Positions 1 through 9,859 of a DNA stretch of 64,000 nucleotides are shown here, piece after piece (position 1 is the stretch's first letter; every line of letters begins with the position of its first letter). Origin of the DNA: JADLGL01 sp050184415 (lineage in GTDB: Bacteria; Pseudomonadota; Alphaproteobacteria; Rhizobiales; Kaistiaceae); the NCBI GenBank assembly GCA_050184415.1, contig JBFXAJ010000003.1, positions 1-64,000 of the forward strand. Reading direction: 5' to 3'. A program made the position numbers and the translations under genes. The notes under the pieces were generated by a model, which was not told the origin of the DNA, did no database searches, and worked only from the letters and a program-made list of their open reading frames with translations.

Positions 1-782
1 CCAATGGCGACTACGTCTGGACCTCGCCGACGCCGTTCACGCACGAGACCGGGCCGCGCATCTACTACGTCGCGGACATGGCGCCGCGCTTCACGACCGA
101 GAACTACACGACGGTGCTCAACGCATCGGGCATCGGCCGCTCGTTCCTCAATTCGGCGACCGTGGCGATCCCGGCAACGATTATCTCGGTGATGGTGGCC
201 GCCTTCGCCGCCTATGCGCTCGCCTGGATGAAATTCCCCGGGCGGACCCTGTTCGTGATCGCGATCGTCGGCCTCATGGTCGTGCCGCTGCAGATGGCGC
301 TGATCCCGGTCTTGCGACTGCACAACGAGATCGCGAGCATCATCGGCGTACCGGGAAAGGGCTATTTCTGGGTGTGGCTGGCACACACCGGATTCGGGTT
401 GCCGCTGGCGGTCTATCTCTTGCGAAACTACATGATGGGGCTGCCGCGCGAGATCATGGAATCGGCGCGCATGGACGGTGCGTCCCACTTCCAGATCTTC
501 ACCTCGATGGTGCTGCCGCTGAGCGTGCCGGCGCTCGCGTCGATCGCGATCTTCCAGTTCCTGTGGATCTGGAACGACCTCCTCGTCGCACTGGTGTTCC
601 TCGGGTCACAGGACTCGCAGGTCGTGCTGACAAGCAAGCTGGTCGACCTCCTCGGGACCCGCGGCAATGACTGGCACCTCCTGACGGCGGGCGCCTTCAT
701 CTCGATCATTGTGCCGCTGATCGTCTTCTTCTCGTTGCAACGCTATTTCGTCCGCGGCCTGATGGCCGGCTCAGTGAAGTGA
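1..782 (+). CDS. aglG: Sugar ABC transporter permease, AglG-like (5' end cut off by the window)
   Basis: Inner-membrane permease of a carbohydrate ABC importer of the alpha-glucoside (Agl) / MalG type. The frame is open from the first base, so the true start lies upstream; about 259 residues are visible. The conserved cytoplasmic EAA loop that docks to the ATPase is visible around MESARMDGAS, and at least five hydrophobic helices can be seen. The C-terminus (FVRGLMAGSVK) is typical of AglG/MalG proteins. It ends 7 bases before aglK, so the two are one operon. The substrate is inferred from family resemblance; the GH1 beta-glucosidase downstream suggests glucosides. Confidence 0.9.
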   Translation, partial: NGDYVWTSPTPFTHETGPRIYYVADMAPRFTTENYTTVLNASGIGRSFLNSATVAIPATIISVMVAAFAAYALAWMKFPGRTLFVIAIVGLMVVPLQMALIPVLRLHNEIASIIGVPGKGYFWVWLAHTGFGLPLAVYLLRNYMMGLPREIMESARMDGASHFQIFTSMVLPLSVPALASIAIFQFLWIWNDLLVALVFLGSQDSQVVLTSKLVDLLGTRGNDWHLLTAGAFISIIVPLIVFFSLQRYFVRGLMAGSVK

Positions 783-789
783 GGGAACC

Positions 790-1797
<1,008 letters not shown>

Positions 1798-1838
1798 CAT
1801 GGAAAGCGGTCCAATTGCTCCTTCCTGAACCTGAGCGA

Positions 1839-2612
1839 GTGGTGCGGGATGGTGAATGGCACTTTCGAGTCCGGACGGCCGACGGCCGGCCAACACAGCC
1901 TTGGGAAGCTATCGTTCCAATTTTCGCAGTCGGCGATGCTCCCGAAATTCGTTGCATCGGCACAGGCTTTTTCATCCACACTTCGGGAATCGTCGCCACA
2001 GCCGCGCATGTAATCAACGAGCGCCAGTCCAAAGAAGGGCTCGCTGTCCTCCACTACTTAGGTGACAACCAAATCGCTTTTCGGTTTGCCTACGGCGCCA
2101 GTTGTCATACGCAGGCCGACGTTGGCGCGCTTTTCCTTCGCGCCCAACGAAAAACCGGCGGCGATCTTCTAAAGAATAGGGTTCTTTCTCTTACCGAGCG
2201 AATTCCTCCGCCGAACAGTAATATATTTACATGGGCGTTTCCTCGAATGCAAACGACGCTTACTGATACTACCGCTAGTATTTCAGTTGCGCCTCAATTC
2301 ATCGCGGGGACCATGGTTAAGGAGTACCGTGACGGAAGGGATTCGGTCCTTTTGCCGGGGTCTTGCTACGAGGTGCGCTTGAAATTGTCTGGTGGAACAA
2401 GCGGTGGACCATGCTTGGATGAACAAGGCAATGTATTCGCAATAAATACTAGTGGGATTGACGACGGTCAAGCAAACGACATTAGTTTTGTATCCCACGT
2501 TCAACGTATTGGCGGTCTTGCCGTACCGATGTACGCCGGCTCCAGTAATGAAACCCCTTCAGAGACAACTATAAGCAAGCTCATTCAGAAGGGTGAAATT
2601 ATTGTAAGATGA
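1839..2612 (+). CDS. Trypsin-like serine protease, apparently inserted into the sugar operon
   Basis: A chymotrypsin-fold (S1) peptidase of about 257 residues. With the GTG at 1839 as start the catalytic triad is readable: His57 in TAAHV, Asp94 in ADVG and Ser188 in GTSGGP. No signal peptide is visible, so a cytoplasmic location is likely. The start is uncertain: GTG 1839, GTG 1842 and TTG 1815 are all possible, none has a strong ribosome binding site, and the frame stays open back into aglK. The coding sequence is visibly AT-richer than both neighbours, suggesting acquisition by transfer. Its stop overlaps the start of the beta-glucosidase gene by four bases (ATGA), so translation may be coupled. 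Substrate unknown. Confidence 0.8.
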   Translation: MVRDGEWHFRVRTADGRPTQPWEAIVPIFAVGDAPEIRCIGTGFFIHTSGIVATAAHVINERQSKEGLAVLHYLGDNQIAFRFAYGASCHTQADVGALFLRAQRKTGGDLLKNRVLSLTERIPPPNSNIFTWAFPRMQTTLTDTTASISVAPQFIAGTMVKEYRDGRDSVLLPGSCYEVRLKLSGGTSGGPCLDEQGNVFAINTSGIDDGQANDISFVSHVQRIGGLAVPMYAGSSNETPSETTISKLIQKGEIIVR

Positions 2613-3952
2613 ACAAAGGAAGCGCGGCAACCGAGATACACAGTCTGGAGCTGAAACGCGCTGATTTCGGCGACGGCTTCATCTTTGGCGCGGCCACCTC
2701 GGCCTACCAGATCGAGGGCGGGCAGATCGACGGTCGCGGCTCCTCGATCTGGGACACCTTCGCCGCGACCCCGGGAAACGTCACCGACGGCACCGATGGC
2801 TCCGTCGCGTGCGACCACTACCACCGCTGGCCGGAAGACCTCGACCTCATCCGCGACGGCGGGTTCGATGCCTATCGCTTCTCGTTCGCTTGGCCGCGCA
2901 TCCTTCCCGACGGCGTCGGGGCGCCGAACGAGAAAGGCCTCGCCTTCTATGACCGCCTGGTCGACGAGATGCTGGAGCGCGGCCTCAAGCCGTTCGCGAC
3001 GCTCTATCATTGGGACCTGCCGAGCGCTCTCGAGGACAAGGGCGGCTGGCAGAATCGGGACATCGTCGCCTGGTTCGCCGACTATTCGGCGCTGATCGGC
3101 CGGCGTTTCGGCGACCGGCTGGCATCCATCGCGACGCTGAACGAGCCGTGGTGCACCGCCTGGCTGAGCCACGTCGAGGGAAAGCATGCGCCGGGCCTTC
3201 GCGACTACCGAGCCGGCGCCCGGGCCATGCATCACGTCCTCCTCGCCCATGGCGCGGGCATCGATGCGCTGCGGGCCGAGGGCGCGAGGAATCTCGGCAT
3301 CGTCCTCAATCTCGAAAAATGCGAGCCGGCGACCGACGACGAGGACGACCGCGCCGCATCGCGTCTTTGGGAAAGCATCTTCAACCGCTGGTATCTCGGC
3401 GCGGTCTATCGCGGCGAATACCCGATCGACCTGTTCCGGAAGCTCGGGCCGTATCTGCCGCCGCGGGCGGTGAACGAGTTGACCGAAATCCGCCGCCCGC
3501 TCGACTGGTGCGGGATCAACTACTACACGCGCGCCCTCATGCGGCACGATCCGGCCGGTGGGCTGTTCCCGGTCGCCAAGACCGAAGGGCAGTTCGAGAA
3601 GACCGACCTCGGCTGGGAGATCTATCCGCAGGGGCTGACCGACCTCCTGATGCAGGTCGCGCGCGACTACACAAGGCTGCCGATCTACGTCACCGAGAAC
3701 GGCATGGCGGAGGTCGCCGGCATCGACGATGTCCGGCGCACGCGCTTCCATGCCGAGCATCTTCGCGCCGTGCTCGCCGCCAAGGCGGCCGGCGTCAACG
3801 TCGCCGGCTATTTCGCATGGTCGCTCCTCGACAATTTCGAGTGGGCCGAGGGCTATCGCAAACGCTTCGGCCTCGTCGAAGTCGATTTCGCGACGCAGCA
3901 GCGGACGCCGCGATCGAGCTACCGCGCATTTCAGGCGATGCTGCGGCGCTAG
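2609..3952 (+). CDS. bglA: GH1 family beta-glucosidase
   Basis: Retaining glycoside hydrolase family 1 enzyme, 447 residues (normal for the family), expected to cleave beta-glucosides in the cytoplasm. The acid/base glutamate is E179 in TLNEP (176-180) and the nucleophile is E363 in TENG (362-365). The N-terminal GAATSAYQIEG and the C-terminal SLLDNFEW aglycone-site motif are both present. There is no signal peptide, consistent with hydrolysis after uptake through the ABC transporter encoded upstream. The ATG overlaps the stop of the protease gene. The agl systems I know carry an alpha-glucosidase, so a GH1 enzyme here points to beta-linked substrates. Confidence 0.93.
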   Translation: MNKGSAATEIHSLELKRADFGDGFIFGAATSAYQIEGGQIDGRGSSIWDTFAATPGNVTDGTDGSVACDHYHRWPEDLDLIRDGGFDAYRFSFAWPRILPDGVGAPNEKGLAFYDRLVDEMLERGLKPFATLYHWDLPSALEDKGGWQNRDIVAWFADYSALIGRRFGDRLASIATLNEPWCTAWLSHVEGKHAPGLRDYRAGARAMHHVLLAHGAGIDALRAEGARNLGIVLNLEKCEPATDDEDDRAASRLWESIFNRWYLGAVYRGEYPIDLFRKLGPYLPPRAVNELTEIRRPLDWCGINYYTRALMRHDPAGGLFPVAKTEGQFEKTDLGWEIYPQGLTDLLMQVARDYTRLPIYVTENGMAEVAGIDDVRRTRFHAEHLRAVLAAKAAGVNVAGYFAWSLLDNFEWAEGYRKRFGLVEVDFATQQRTPRSSYRAFQAMLRR

Positions 3953-3982
3953 AGTGCGCCCGCGTCTCGGCGCACCACCAGT

Positions 3983-4399
3983 CTAGTGGGGAATGCGCGG
4001 ATCGTGGACGTCATCGACCGTGAAGTCGCGCGACGCGAGGCGAATGGTGATGACCACGCCCGCGAGCACGTCGATCAGCGCGATGATCGTGAGGATGAAG
4101 AACGTCGAGTTTCCGGCGCCCGGCGCGACCACGAACTCGATCACGAAGATGATGAGGACGATGATCGAGATCAGATGGTTCGTCACCGCCGTGCGGGCCA
4201 TCGTCGCGGAGCGGAACACCTCGCCGAGAAGCGACAGCAGGCCGATCACGACCATGAGGTCGCCGACCGTCATGGTCCATTCCTCGCCCGAGAACAGCGG
4301 CAGCGTGAAGATCGGATCGGTCCAGATGCCTTCCCAGGCAGCCAGCATCACGATGTTGAAGATGATCAGTGGAACGAGCGTGTAGGGGATGTTGCGCAT
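3983..4399 (-). CDS. Small four-helix membrane protein, unknown function
   Basis: 138 residues, no family recognised. Four hydrophobic segments are visible (about residues 7-23, 45-60, 73-92 and 98-117), so it is an inner-membrane protein with a short charged C-terminal tail (DDVHDPRIPH). It is convergent with the beta-glucosidase gene and separated from rpmF by a terminator, so it is probably a monocistronic unit. A small perfect inverted repeat (GATCCT-AGC-AGGATC, about 4427-4441) lies just upstream of the start and could be a regulatory site. Confidence 0.7.
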   Translation of the reverse strand: MRNIPYTLVPLIIFNIVMLAAWEGIWTDPIFTLPLFSGEEWTMTVGDLMVVIGLLSLLGEVFRSATMARTAVTNHLISIIVLIIFVIEFVVAPGAGNSTFFILTIIALIDVLAGVVITIRLASRDFTVDDVHDPRIPH

Positions 4400-4449
4400 G
4401 GCGCCTCTCCGCTTTCGGGCCGTGCGATCCTAGCAGGATCGCCCGTCAC

Positions 4450-4481
4450 ACAAGAGAAAGGGCCGGCGCATGGCCGGCCCT
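4450..4481 (-). terminator. Rho-independent terminator of rpmF
   Basis: Nine-base arms at 4459-4467 and 4473-4481 (AGGGCCGGC / GCCGGCCCT) with a five-base loop. On the minus strand the stem is followed by a pyrimidine-rich tract (CTTTCTCTTG). It lies 32 bases past the rpmF stop. Confidence 0.75.
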
Positions 4482-4513
4482 GTCCACATTCTTGCGATCC
4501 GCGTCGGCGAGCC

Positions 4514-4699
4514 TCAGCTCTCCGACTTCGGCGTCAGCACCTGCCGGCCGCGATACATGCCGGTCTTGAGGTCGATGTGATGGGGGCGGCGGTGCTCGCC
4601 CGAGTCCTTGTCCTCGATGTAGGTCGGCGCCTTGAGGGCGTCGGCCGACCGGCGCATCCCGCGCTTGGACGGCGAAGTCTTCTTCCTTGGAACGGCCAT
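4514..4699 (-). CDS. rpmF: 50S ribosomal protein L32
   Basis: 61-residue L32 protein of the large ribosomal subunit. The start at 4699 gives MAVPRKKTSPSKRGMRRS, the conserved N-terminus of the family; an in-frame ATG five codons upstream gives a non-conserved extension and was not used. The middle of the protein (HHIDLKTGMYRGRQV) fits alphaproteobacterial L32, which lacks the zinc-binding cysteines; none are present here. It is followed by a terminator and lies downstream of mtgA on the same strand, as is common in Rhizobiales. Confidence 0.96.
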   Translation of the reverse strand: MAVPRKKTSPSKRGMRRSADALKAPTYIEDKDSGEHRRPHHIDLKTGMYRGRQVLTPKSES

Positions 4700-4789
4700 T
4701 TTCGGCTCCGGCAATCTCGGTCGATGTCAGGATTGGCGGGCTCTATATAGCGCCGGGCGCGGTTTGACCAGCCTCTGCGACCGAAAAGC

Positions 4790-5509
4790 CTAGAGGCCGA
4801 GGCAGAAGACGTCGGGGCCGTTCGCCACACGGCGCTGGATGATATCCGCCAAATTGCGCACCGTCCCGCTCGGGTTCGCCGGATCGCGGACGATCGGGTT
4901 CGGCAGGACCGCGGCAAGGAGGGCAGCCTGCCGACCGCTGAGGTCGGACGCCGCAACGCCGAAATGATGGCGCGCGGCCGCCTCAATGCCAAAGATGCCA
5001 GGGCCCCATTCGGCGATGTTGAGGTAGATCTCCATCAACCGCCGCTTGCCGAGGACGAGATCGGCATAGAACGCGATCGGGATTTCGAGACCCTTCCGGA
5101 AGATCCCGCCACCCTGCCAGAGGAAGAGATTCCGCGCCGTCTGCATGGCGATCGTGCTGGCACCGCGATTGGCGCCGGACTCGATCACCTCACGGAGCGC
5201 ACCGAGATCGACGCCGTGATGCTGGCAGAAGAAATTGTCCTCCGATGCGATCACGGAGCGCACGAGGACGGGCGCGACGTCGTCGAGCGTCACCCATTGG
5301 CGGTCGACCGGCTGGAATGTGACGCGGTCCCAGAGCATCAGCGTCGAGGTCGGCGCGACGATACGATAGAGCGGGGTGAGCAGGAGCGGAATCGCAACCA
5401 GGATCAGGACGGCAAGCAGCGCCCAGCGCAGGATGCGGCGCCACAGCGGGCGGCGCCTGCCCTTCCGGCTGCGCCTTGTCCGTCCTGACGTTTCGCCTAC
5501 GGCTGCCAT
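4790..5509 (-). CDS. mtgA: Monofunctional biosynthetic peptidoglycan transglycosylase
   Basis: Glycosyltransferase family 51 enzyme that polymerises lipid II into glycan strands at the outer face of the inner membrane. 239 residues with a basic N-terminus and one transmembrane anchor (about 27-48). The GT51 motifs are clear: the catalytic glutamate in ASEDNFFCQHHGVD, GASTIAMQTARNLFLW, the RKGLE motif, and EIYLNIAEWG. No transpeptidase domain follows, hence the monofunctional form. It lies 90 bases upstream of rpmF on the same strand. Confidence 0.94.
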   Translation of the reverse strand: MAAVGETSGRTRRSRKGRRRPLWRRILRWALLAVLILVAIPLLLTPLYRIVAPTSTLMLWDRVTFQPVDRQWVTLDDVAPVLVRSVIASEDNFFCQHHGVDLGALREVIESGANRGASTIAMQTARNLFLWQGGGIFRKGLEIPIAFYADLVLGKRRLMEIYLNIAEWGPGIFGIEAAARHHFGVAASDLSGRQAALLAAVLPNPIVRDPANPSGTVRNLADIIQRRVANGPDVFCLGL

Positions 5510-5676
5510 GGCTTTCGCATAGCATCATGCCGTTACCGGTTTCCGGTACCATGATGGCCGGTCCCTTGCCGCGCCGATTCACCCGTGGCGGGGTGGACCG
5601 CGCCGTTGGCCGCACCGTGTGGCCGGCGATGCGTCGCGGGCTTCGGCCTCCGCCCTCCAGCAGAAAGCGCCTGATC

Positions 5677-6744
5677 ATGAAACCCATCCTCGGCCCGGCG
5701 GTGGTCGCAACCTGCCTCCTGTTCGGGGCCACGCCCGCGGCCGCCGACCCGGCGCTGTTCGTCGCCCGCGACGCCGATACGACCATCTACCTCTTCGGCA
5801 CGATCCACTATGCCGCGTGCGACCCGGTCGCGCCCGGACCGGCCGGGCCGCTCACGATACCGGATGTGAACTGCGTCGACTGGATGTCGGACGAAGTCGA
5901 GGCGGCGCTCGACGCCGCCGACGAGCTCTGGGTGGAGACCGTGGACATTGCGGATGAGGCTCTCGTCGCCAGCCTGATCCAGGAGCTGGGCTACCTCGAC
6001 GACGGCGTGCTCCTCACCGACTTCATGCCGGAGGAGGAAGTCCGGCTGATGGCCGAGATGATCGCCGGCCCGATGGCGGACACGCTCCTGCCGGAGCTCA
6101 ACACGATGCAGCCCTGGCTGGTCTCGATGCTCGCCGGCGCGACATCCATGATGGGCGGCGGCGCGTCGCCGACGGAAGGCGTCGACCTCATTCTGATGGA
6201 GCTTGCCGAAGAGCGGGGCGTTCCGATCCGCGGCTTCGAGACCGCCGACGCCCAGATCCGCCTCTTCGCCTCCGACCCGATCGAGCTTCAGGTCGCTGCG
6301 CTGCGGACGACCATCATCATGGAGAACCATGGGATCGACGTCGCCACTCTCACGCAATGGATGTTCGACCGGATGTGGGGGTTCTGGCTCGCCGGCGACC
6401 TCGAATCGCTGGCGTTCCTGATCCTCGGCGAAGACGAGCGCTTCTTCGAGCAGTTCGACGCCGAACTCGAGGAGCTCCTCGGCGTCCCCGCAGCGGAGCT
6501 CGATGCCATCGGGGCCGAGCTGGAGGGGTTGCTCGAGGGGTTCCTCGATCCGACGGAGCGCGCCGGCGTCGCCTATGAGACGGCGATCGGGGTCCGCAAC
6601 CGGGACTGGATTCTGGCGATCAACGACATGCTCGACCGGGCGGGGACGTTCTTCGTCGCCGTCGGCGCCGCTCACCTCACTGGGGAGGCAGCGGTCCAGA
6701 CGCTGATCGAGCAGCCGGGCGTAACAGTCGAGCGCGTCCAGTAG
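5677..6744 (+). CDS. TraB/GumN family exported protein
   Basis: 355 residues. The ATG at 5677 gives a clean signal peptide (MKPILGPAVVATCLLFGA, cleavage after AAA); the frame is open further upstream but that part lacks protein-like character. The mature protein opens with FVARDADTTIYLFGTIHY, whose GTIH motif is diagnostic of the TraB/GumN (Tiki-like) fold, and ends with the matching GAAHL segment. Metal-dependent peptidase-like activity is known for the eukaryotic Tiki relatives only; here the function is unproven. The gene is divergent from mtgA. Confidence 0.82.
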   Translation: MKPILGPAVVATCLLFGATPAAADPALFVARDADTTIYLFGTIHYAACDPVAPGPAGPLTIPDVNCVDWMSDEVEAALDAADELWVETVDIADEALVASLIQELGYLDDGVLLTDFMPEEEVRLMAEMIAGPMADTLLPELNTMQPWLVSMLAGATSMMGGGASPTEGVDLILMELAEERGVPIRGFETADAQIRLFASDPIELQVAALRTTIIMENHGIDVATLTQWMFDRMWGFWLAGDLESLAFLILGEDERFFEQFDAELEELLGVPAAELDAIGAELEGLLEGFLDPTERAGVAYETAIGVRNRDWILAINDMLDRAGTFFVAVGAAHLTGEAAVQTLIEQPGVTVERVQ

Positions 6745-6800
6745 GACGGGCGCGGACCAGCGCTCGGGCGGCGTCCGCCTCGGCGGGCGCCGTCGTTGGC

Positions 6801-7691
6801 TTACGCGGCCTTGCCGAGCACCCGCGCCATGGTCGCGCCGATGTCCGAGGGCGTAGGCGCCACGTGGACGCCGGCGGCCTTGAGGATCTCGACCTTTTCC
6901 TGAGCACTTTCCCCGACCGACGAAACGACCGCGCCGGCATGGCCCATGCGGCGTCCCTTCGGAGCCGCCAGGCCCGCGATATAGGCGACGACCGGCTTCG
7001 TCATGTGCTCCTTGATGTAGGCCGCGGCCTCGACTTCCTGCGGGCCGCCGATCTCGCCGATCAGGACGACCGCGTCGGTGTCCGGGTCAGCCTCGAAGAG
7101 CTCGAGGATGTCCTTGTGCGACGAGCCGTTGACCGGGTCGCCGCCGATGCCGACCGAGGTCGAGATGCCGATGCCATAGGCGCGCATCTGCGCGGCGGCC
7201 TCGTAGCCGAGCGTGCCCGAGCGGCCGACGACGCCGACGCGGCCGGGGAGATAGATGTGCGGGGGCATGATGCCCATCATGCCCTCGCCGGGCGTGATGA
7301 CGCCGGCGCAGTTGGGTCCCACGAAGCGCATCCGCTTCTCGATCGGGAAGCGGCGCAGGAAGCTCTTCACCTGGACCATGTCCTGGGTAGGAATCCCGTC
7401 GGTGATCGAGACGCAGAAGGTGATCCCCGCGTCAGCGGCTTCCATGATCGAGTCGGCCGCGCCCGACGGCGGCACGAACACGATCGACGCGGTGGCGCCG
7501 GTAGCCTCGACCGCCTCGCGAACGCTGTCGAAGACCGGGAGGTTGAGATGGCTCGCCCCGCCCTTGCCGGGCGTCACGCCGCCGACCACCCGCGTGCCGT
7601 GGGTGATCATGTCCGCGGCGTGGAAGGTGCCGATCTTGCCCGTGATCCCCTGGACGAGGACCTTGGTATCCTTGTTGAGGAGGACGGACAT
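6801..7691 (-). CDS. mtkB: Malate-CoA ligase alpha subunit (or succinyl-CoA synthetase alpha)
   Basis: 296-residue alpha subunit of an ADP-forming acyl-CoA synthetase. The CoA-binding Rossmann domain is N-terminal (VQGITGKIGTFHA) and the phosphohistidine is H251 in GHAGA. The start at 7691 gives MSVLLNKDTKVLVQGITG. Wording such as VVGGVTPGKGG, SITDGIPTQDM and VKSFLRR resembles malate thiokinase MtkB of methylotrophs more than SucD, in my recollection, and the operon partner is a malyl-CoA lyase. It therefore probably makes malyl-CoA from malate, CoA and ATP. Four bases separate it from mtkA. The SucD alternative cannot be excluded without an alignment. Confidence 0.78.
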   Translation of the reverse strand: MSVLLNKDTKVLVQGITGKIGTFHAADMITHGTRVVGGVTPGKGGASHLNLPVFDSVREAVEATGATASIVFVPPSGAADSIMEAADAGITFCVSITDGIPTQDMVQVKSFLRRFPIEKRMRFVGPNCAGVITPGEGMMGIMPPHIYLPGRVGVVGRSGTLGYEAAAQMRAYGIGISTSVGIGGDPVNGSSHKDILELFEADPDTDAVVLIGEIGGPQEVEAAAYIKEHMTKPVVAYIAGLAAPKGRRMGHAGAVVSSVGESAQEKVEILKAAGVHVAPTPSDIGATMARVLGKAA

Positions 7692-7695
7692 CGGT

Positions 7696-8880
7696 TCAGC
7701 TCGCCTTCTGCTTGGTCGCGCCACGCCATGCGGCAACCGCCTTGTTGGCGGCATCGGCCAGCGAATCGGCGATGATGATCGGGTAAGGGGCGGCTCTCAG
7801 GATCGCCATGCCCTGCTCCACATTGGTCCCCTCGAGGCGGACCACGAGCGGCACCGGGATCTTGACCTCCTCGATCGCCTTGATCACGCCCTCGGCGACC
7901 CAGTCGCAGCGGTTGATGCCGGCAAAGATGTTGACGAGGATGGCTTCGACATTGGCGTCCTGGAGGACGGCGCGGAACGACTTCGCTACGCGCTCGGGTG
8001 ATGCGCCGCCGCCGATGTCGAGGAAGTTCGCCGGTTCGCCGCCCGCGAGCTTGATCATGTCGAGCGTCGCCATCGCGAGGCCCGCGCCATTGATGATGCA
8101 GCCGATATTGCCGTCGAGGCCGACATAGGAGAGCCCGCCATCATTGGCGAACGTTTCCCGCGGGTCCTCCTGCGACTTGTCTCTCAGCTCGGCGAGGTCG
8201 ACGTGGCGGAAGAGGGCGTTCTCGTCGAGCGCCATCTTGGCGTCGAGCACCAGTACGGCGCCTGAGGCGTCGAGCACCAGCGGATTGATCTCGAGCATCG
8301 AGGCGTCGCTGTCTACAAAGGCCTCATAGCAGCCGAGGATCGCTTCGGCCGCCTTGTTGAGGCGGGCACCGCCGAGGCCGAGCGCGATCGCGATCTGGCG
8401 CGCGGCGAAGGGACGGAGGCCCAACGCCGGGTCGACGATGGTGCGGAAGATCTTCTCGGGGTGGGTGGCGGCGACCTCCTCGATGTCCATGCCGCCGGCC
8501 GGCGAGGTCACGATGATGGTCTGCTCGGCCTTCCGGTCGATCAGGAACGACAGGTAGAATTCCTTGTCGATCGCGGTGGCCGCCTCGACATAGACGCCCG
8601 CGACCAGCTTGCCCTTCGGGCCGGTCTGGATCGTGACGAGCGTCGTGCCGATCAGCGATTCCGCCGCTGCCTTCACCTCGTCGAGGCTCTTGCAGAGCTT
8701 GATGCCGCCGGCCTTGCCGCGGGCGCCGGAATGAAGCTGGGCCTTGACCACCCAGCGCTCGCCGCCGACTTCGCGGGCGCGGTCGACCGCTTCTTCGGGG
8801 GTCGTCGCAAAGCCGCCGCGGGGCACGGCGACGCCGTAACGCGACAGGATTTCCTTGGCCTGGTATTCGTGAATATCCAT
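7696..8880 (-). CDS. mtkA: Malate-CoA ligase beta subunit (or succinyl-CoA synthetase beta)
   Basis: 394-residue ATP-grasp subunit partnered with the alpha subunit encoded 4 bases downstream. The N-terminus MDIHEYQAKEIL, the ATP-grasp segment KAQLHSGARGKAGGIKLC, the TMLEINPL-like SMLEINPLVLD and the late GGGASPERVAKSF and NIFAGINRCDWVAEG blocks are all present. The last block and QTGPKG resemble MtkA. In the serine cycle the enzyme activates malate for cleavage by malyl-CoA lyase, whose gene lies directly upstream in the same operon. Confidence 0.8.
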   Translation of the reverse strand: MDIHEYQAKEILSRYGVAVPRGGFATTPEEAVDRAREVGGERWVVKAQLHSGARGKAGGIKLCKSLDEVKAAAESLIGTTLVTIQTGPKGKLVAGVYVEAATAIDKEFYLSFLIDRKAEQTIIVTSPAGGMDIEEVAATHPEKIFRTIVDPALGLRPFAARQIAIALGLGGARLNKAAEAILGCYEAFVDSDASMLEINPLVLDASGAVLVLDAKMALDENALFRHVDLAELRDKSQEDPRETFANDGGLSYVGLDGNIGCIINGAGLAMATLDMIKLAGGEPANFLDIGGGASPERVAKSFRAVLQDANVEAILVNIFAGINRCDWVAEGVIKAIEEVKIPVPLVVRLEGTNVEQGMAILRAAPYPIIIADSLADAANKAVAAWRGATKQKAS

Positions 8881-8896
8881 TGAGCGATCCGGTGCG

Positions 8897-9859
8897 TCAG
8901 GCGGCGGGCTGGCGCTTCCGCGCAGCCGCCTCGATGGCGTCGTTCACGACGAGGACGTTCCTCGCCATGCGTTCGGAAGCGGCGTCGATCATCTTGCCGT
9001 CGAGCGCCGCCGCGCCCTTGCCCTGCGCCTCGGCCTCCTTGAGGGCGGCGACGATGCGGCGGGCCTTGTCGACCTCGGCCGGGCTCGGCGAGAAGACGTC
9101 GTTGGCGAGCTCGATCTGCGAGGGGTGGATGGCCCACTTGCCCTCGATGCCGAGCGCCGCGGCCCGGCGGGCGGCGAGCTTGTAGCCCTCGGGATCCTTG
9201 AAGTCGCCGAACGGGCCGTCGATCGCGCGCAAGCCGTAGGCGCGGCAGGCGACCGTCATCCGCGACAGGGCGAAATGCCACTGGTCGCCGGGATAGTCGG
9301 GGTTGAGGCCGCCGATGTTGACGGTGCGCGCCTTGTTCGAGGCCGCGTAGTCGGCGACGCCGAAATGAAGCGCCTCAAGCCGGCCGTTCCAGGCGGCGAT
9401 CGCCTCGACATTGGCCATGCCGAGCGCCGTCTCGATCAGCGCCTCGAGGCCGACGCGGGTCGAAAAGCCCTTCGCCGTCTCGATCTGGTTCACCATCATC
9501 TCGACCGCATAGAGGTCCGCCGGAACGCCGACCTTGGGGACGAGGATGGTGTCGAGCTTGTCGCCGGCCTGCTCCATCAGGTCGACGACGTCGCGGTACA
9601 TGTAGTGGGTGTCGAGGCCGTTGATGCGCACCGACATCGTCTTCCCGGCGGCGCGCCAGTCGATGTCGTTGAGGGCCTGGACAATGTTCCTGCGGGCCTG
9701 CTCCTTGTCGGGCGGGGCGACCGCGTCCTCGAGGTCGAGGAAGATGAAGTCGGCGGCGCTCTGGGCCGCCTTGTCGATCATCGAAGGGTTGGAGCCCGGT
9801 ACGGCGAGCTCGCTCCGCTGCACGCGCGCTTTGCGCAGGTAGTTGATCGTGTGGCTCAA
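8897..9859 (-). CDS. mcl: L-malyl-CoA / beta-methylmalyl-CoA lyase
   Basis: 320-residue CitE-superfamily lyase that cleaves malyl-CoA to acetyl-CoA and glyoxylate (or runs in reverse). Family features seen: the N-terminal RSELAVPGSNPSMIDKA, the Mg-binding acidic site LDLEDAV, the basic VRING segment, the second metal ligand region ALIETALGMANVEAIA, HFGVADYAAS, and the C-terminal KWAIHPSQI. It is the first gene of a three-gene operon with mtkA (16 bases downstream) and mtkB. The set makes up the acetyl-CoA/glyoxylate-forming half of the serine cycle. Confidence 0.88.
   Translation of the reverse strand: MSHTINYLRKARVQRSELAVPGSNPSMIDKAAQSAADFIFLDLEDAVAPPDKEQARRNIVQALNDIDWRAAGKTMSVRINGLDTHYMYRDVVDLMEQAGDKLDTILVPKVGVPADLYAVEMMVNQIETAKGFSTRVGLEALIETALGMANVEAIAAWNGRLEALHFGVADYAASNKARTVNIGGLNPDYPGDQWHFALSRMTVACRAYGLRAIDGPFGDFKDPEGYKLAARRAAALGIEGKWAIHPSQIELANDVFSPSPAEVDKARRIVAALKEAEAQGKGAAALDGKMIDAASERMARNVLVVNDAIEAAARKRQPAA

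Noticed and set aside
6801..8880. Assignment of the ligase genes as sucC and sucD
   Set aside because: Not excluded, but the operon partner is malyl-CoA lyase and the motifs look closer to MtkA/MtkB, so that reading was preferred.
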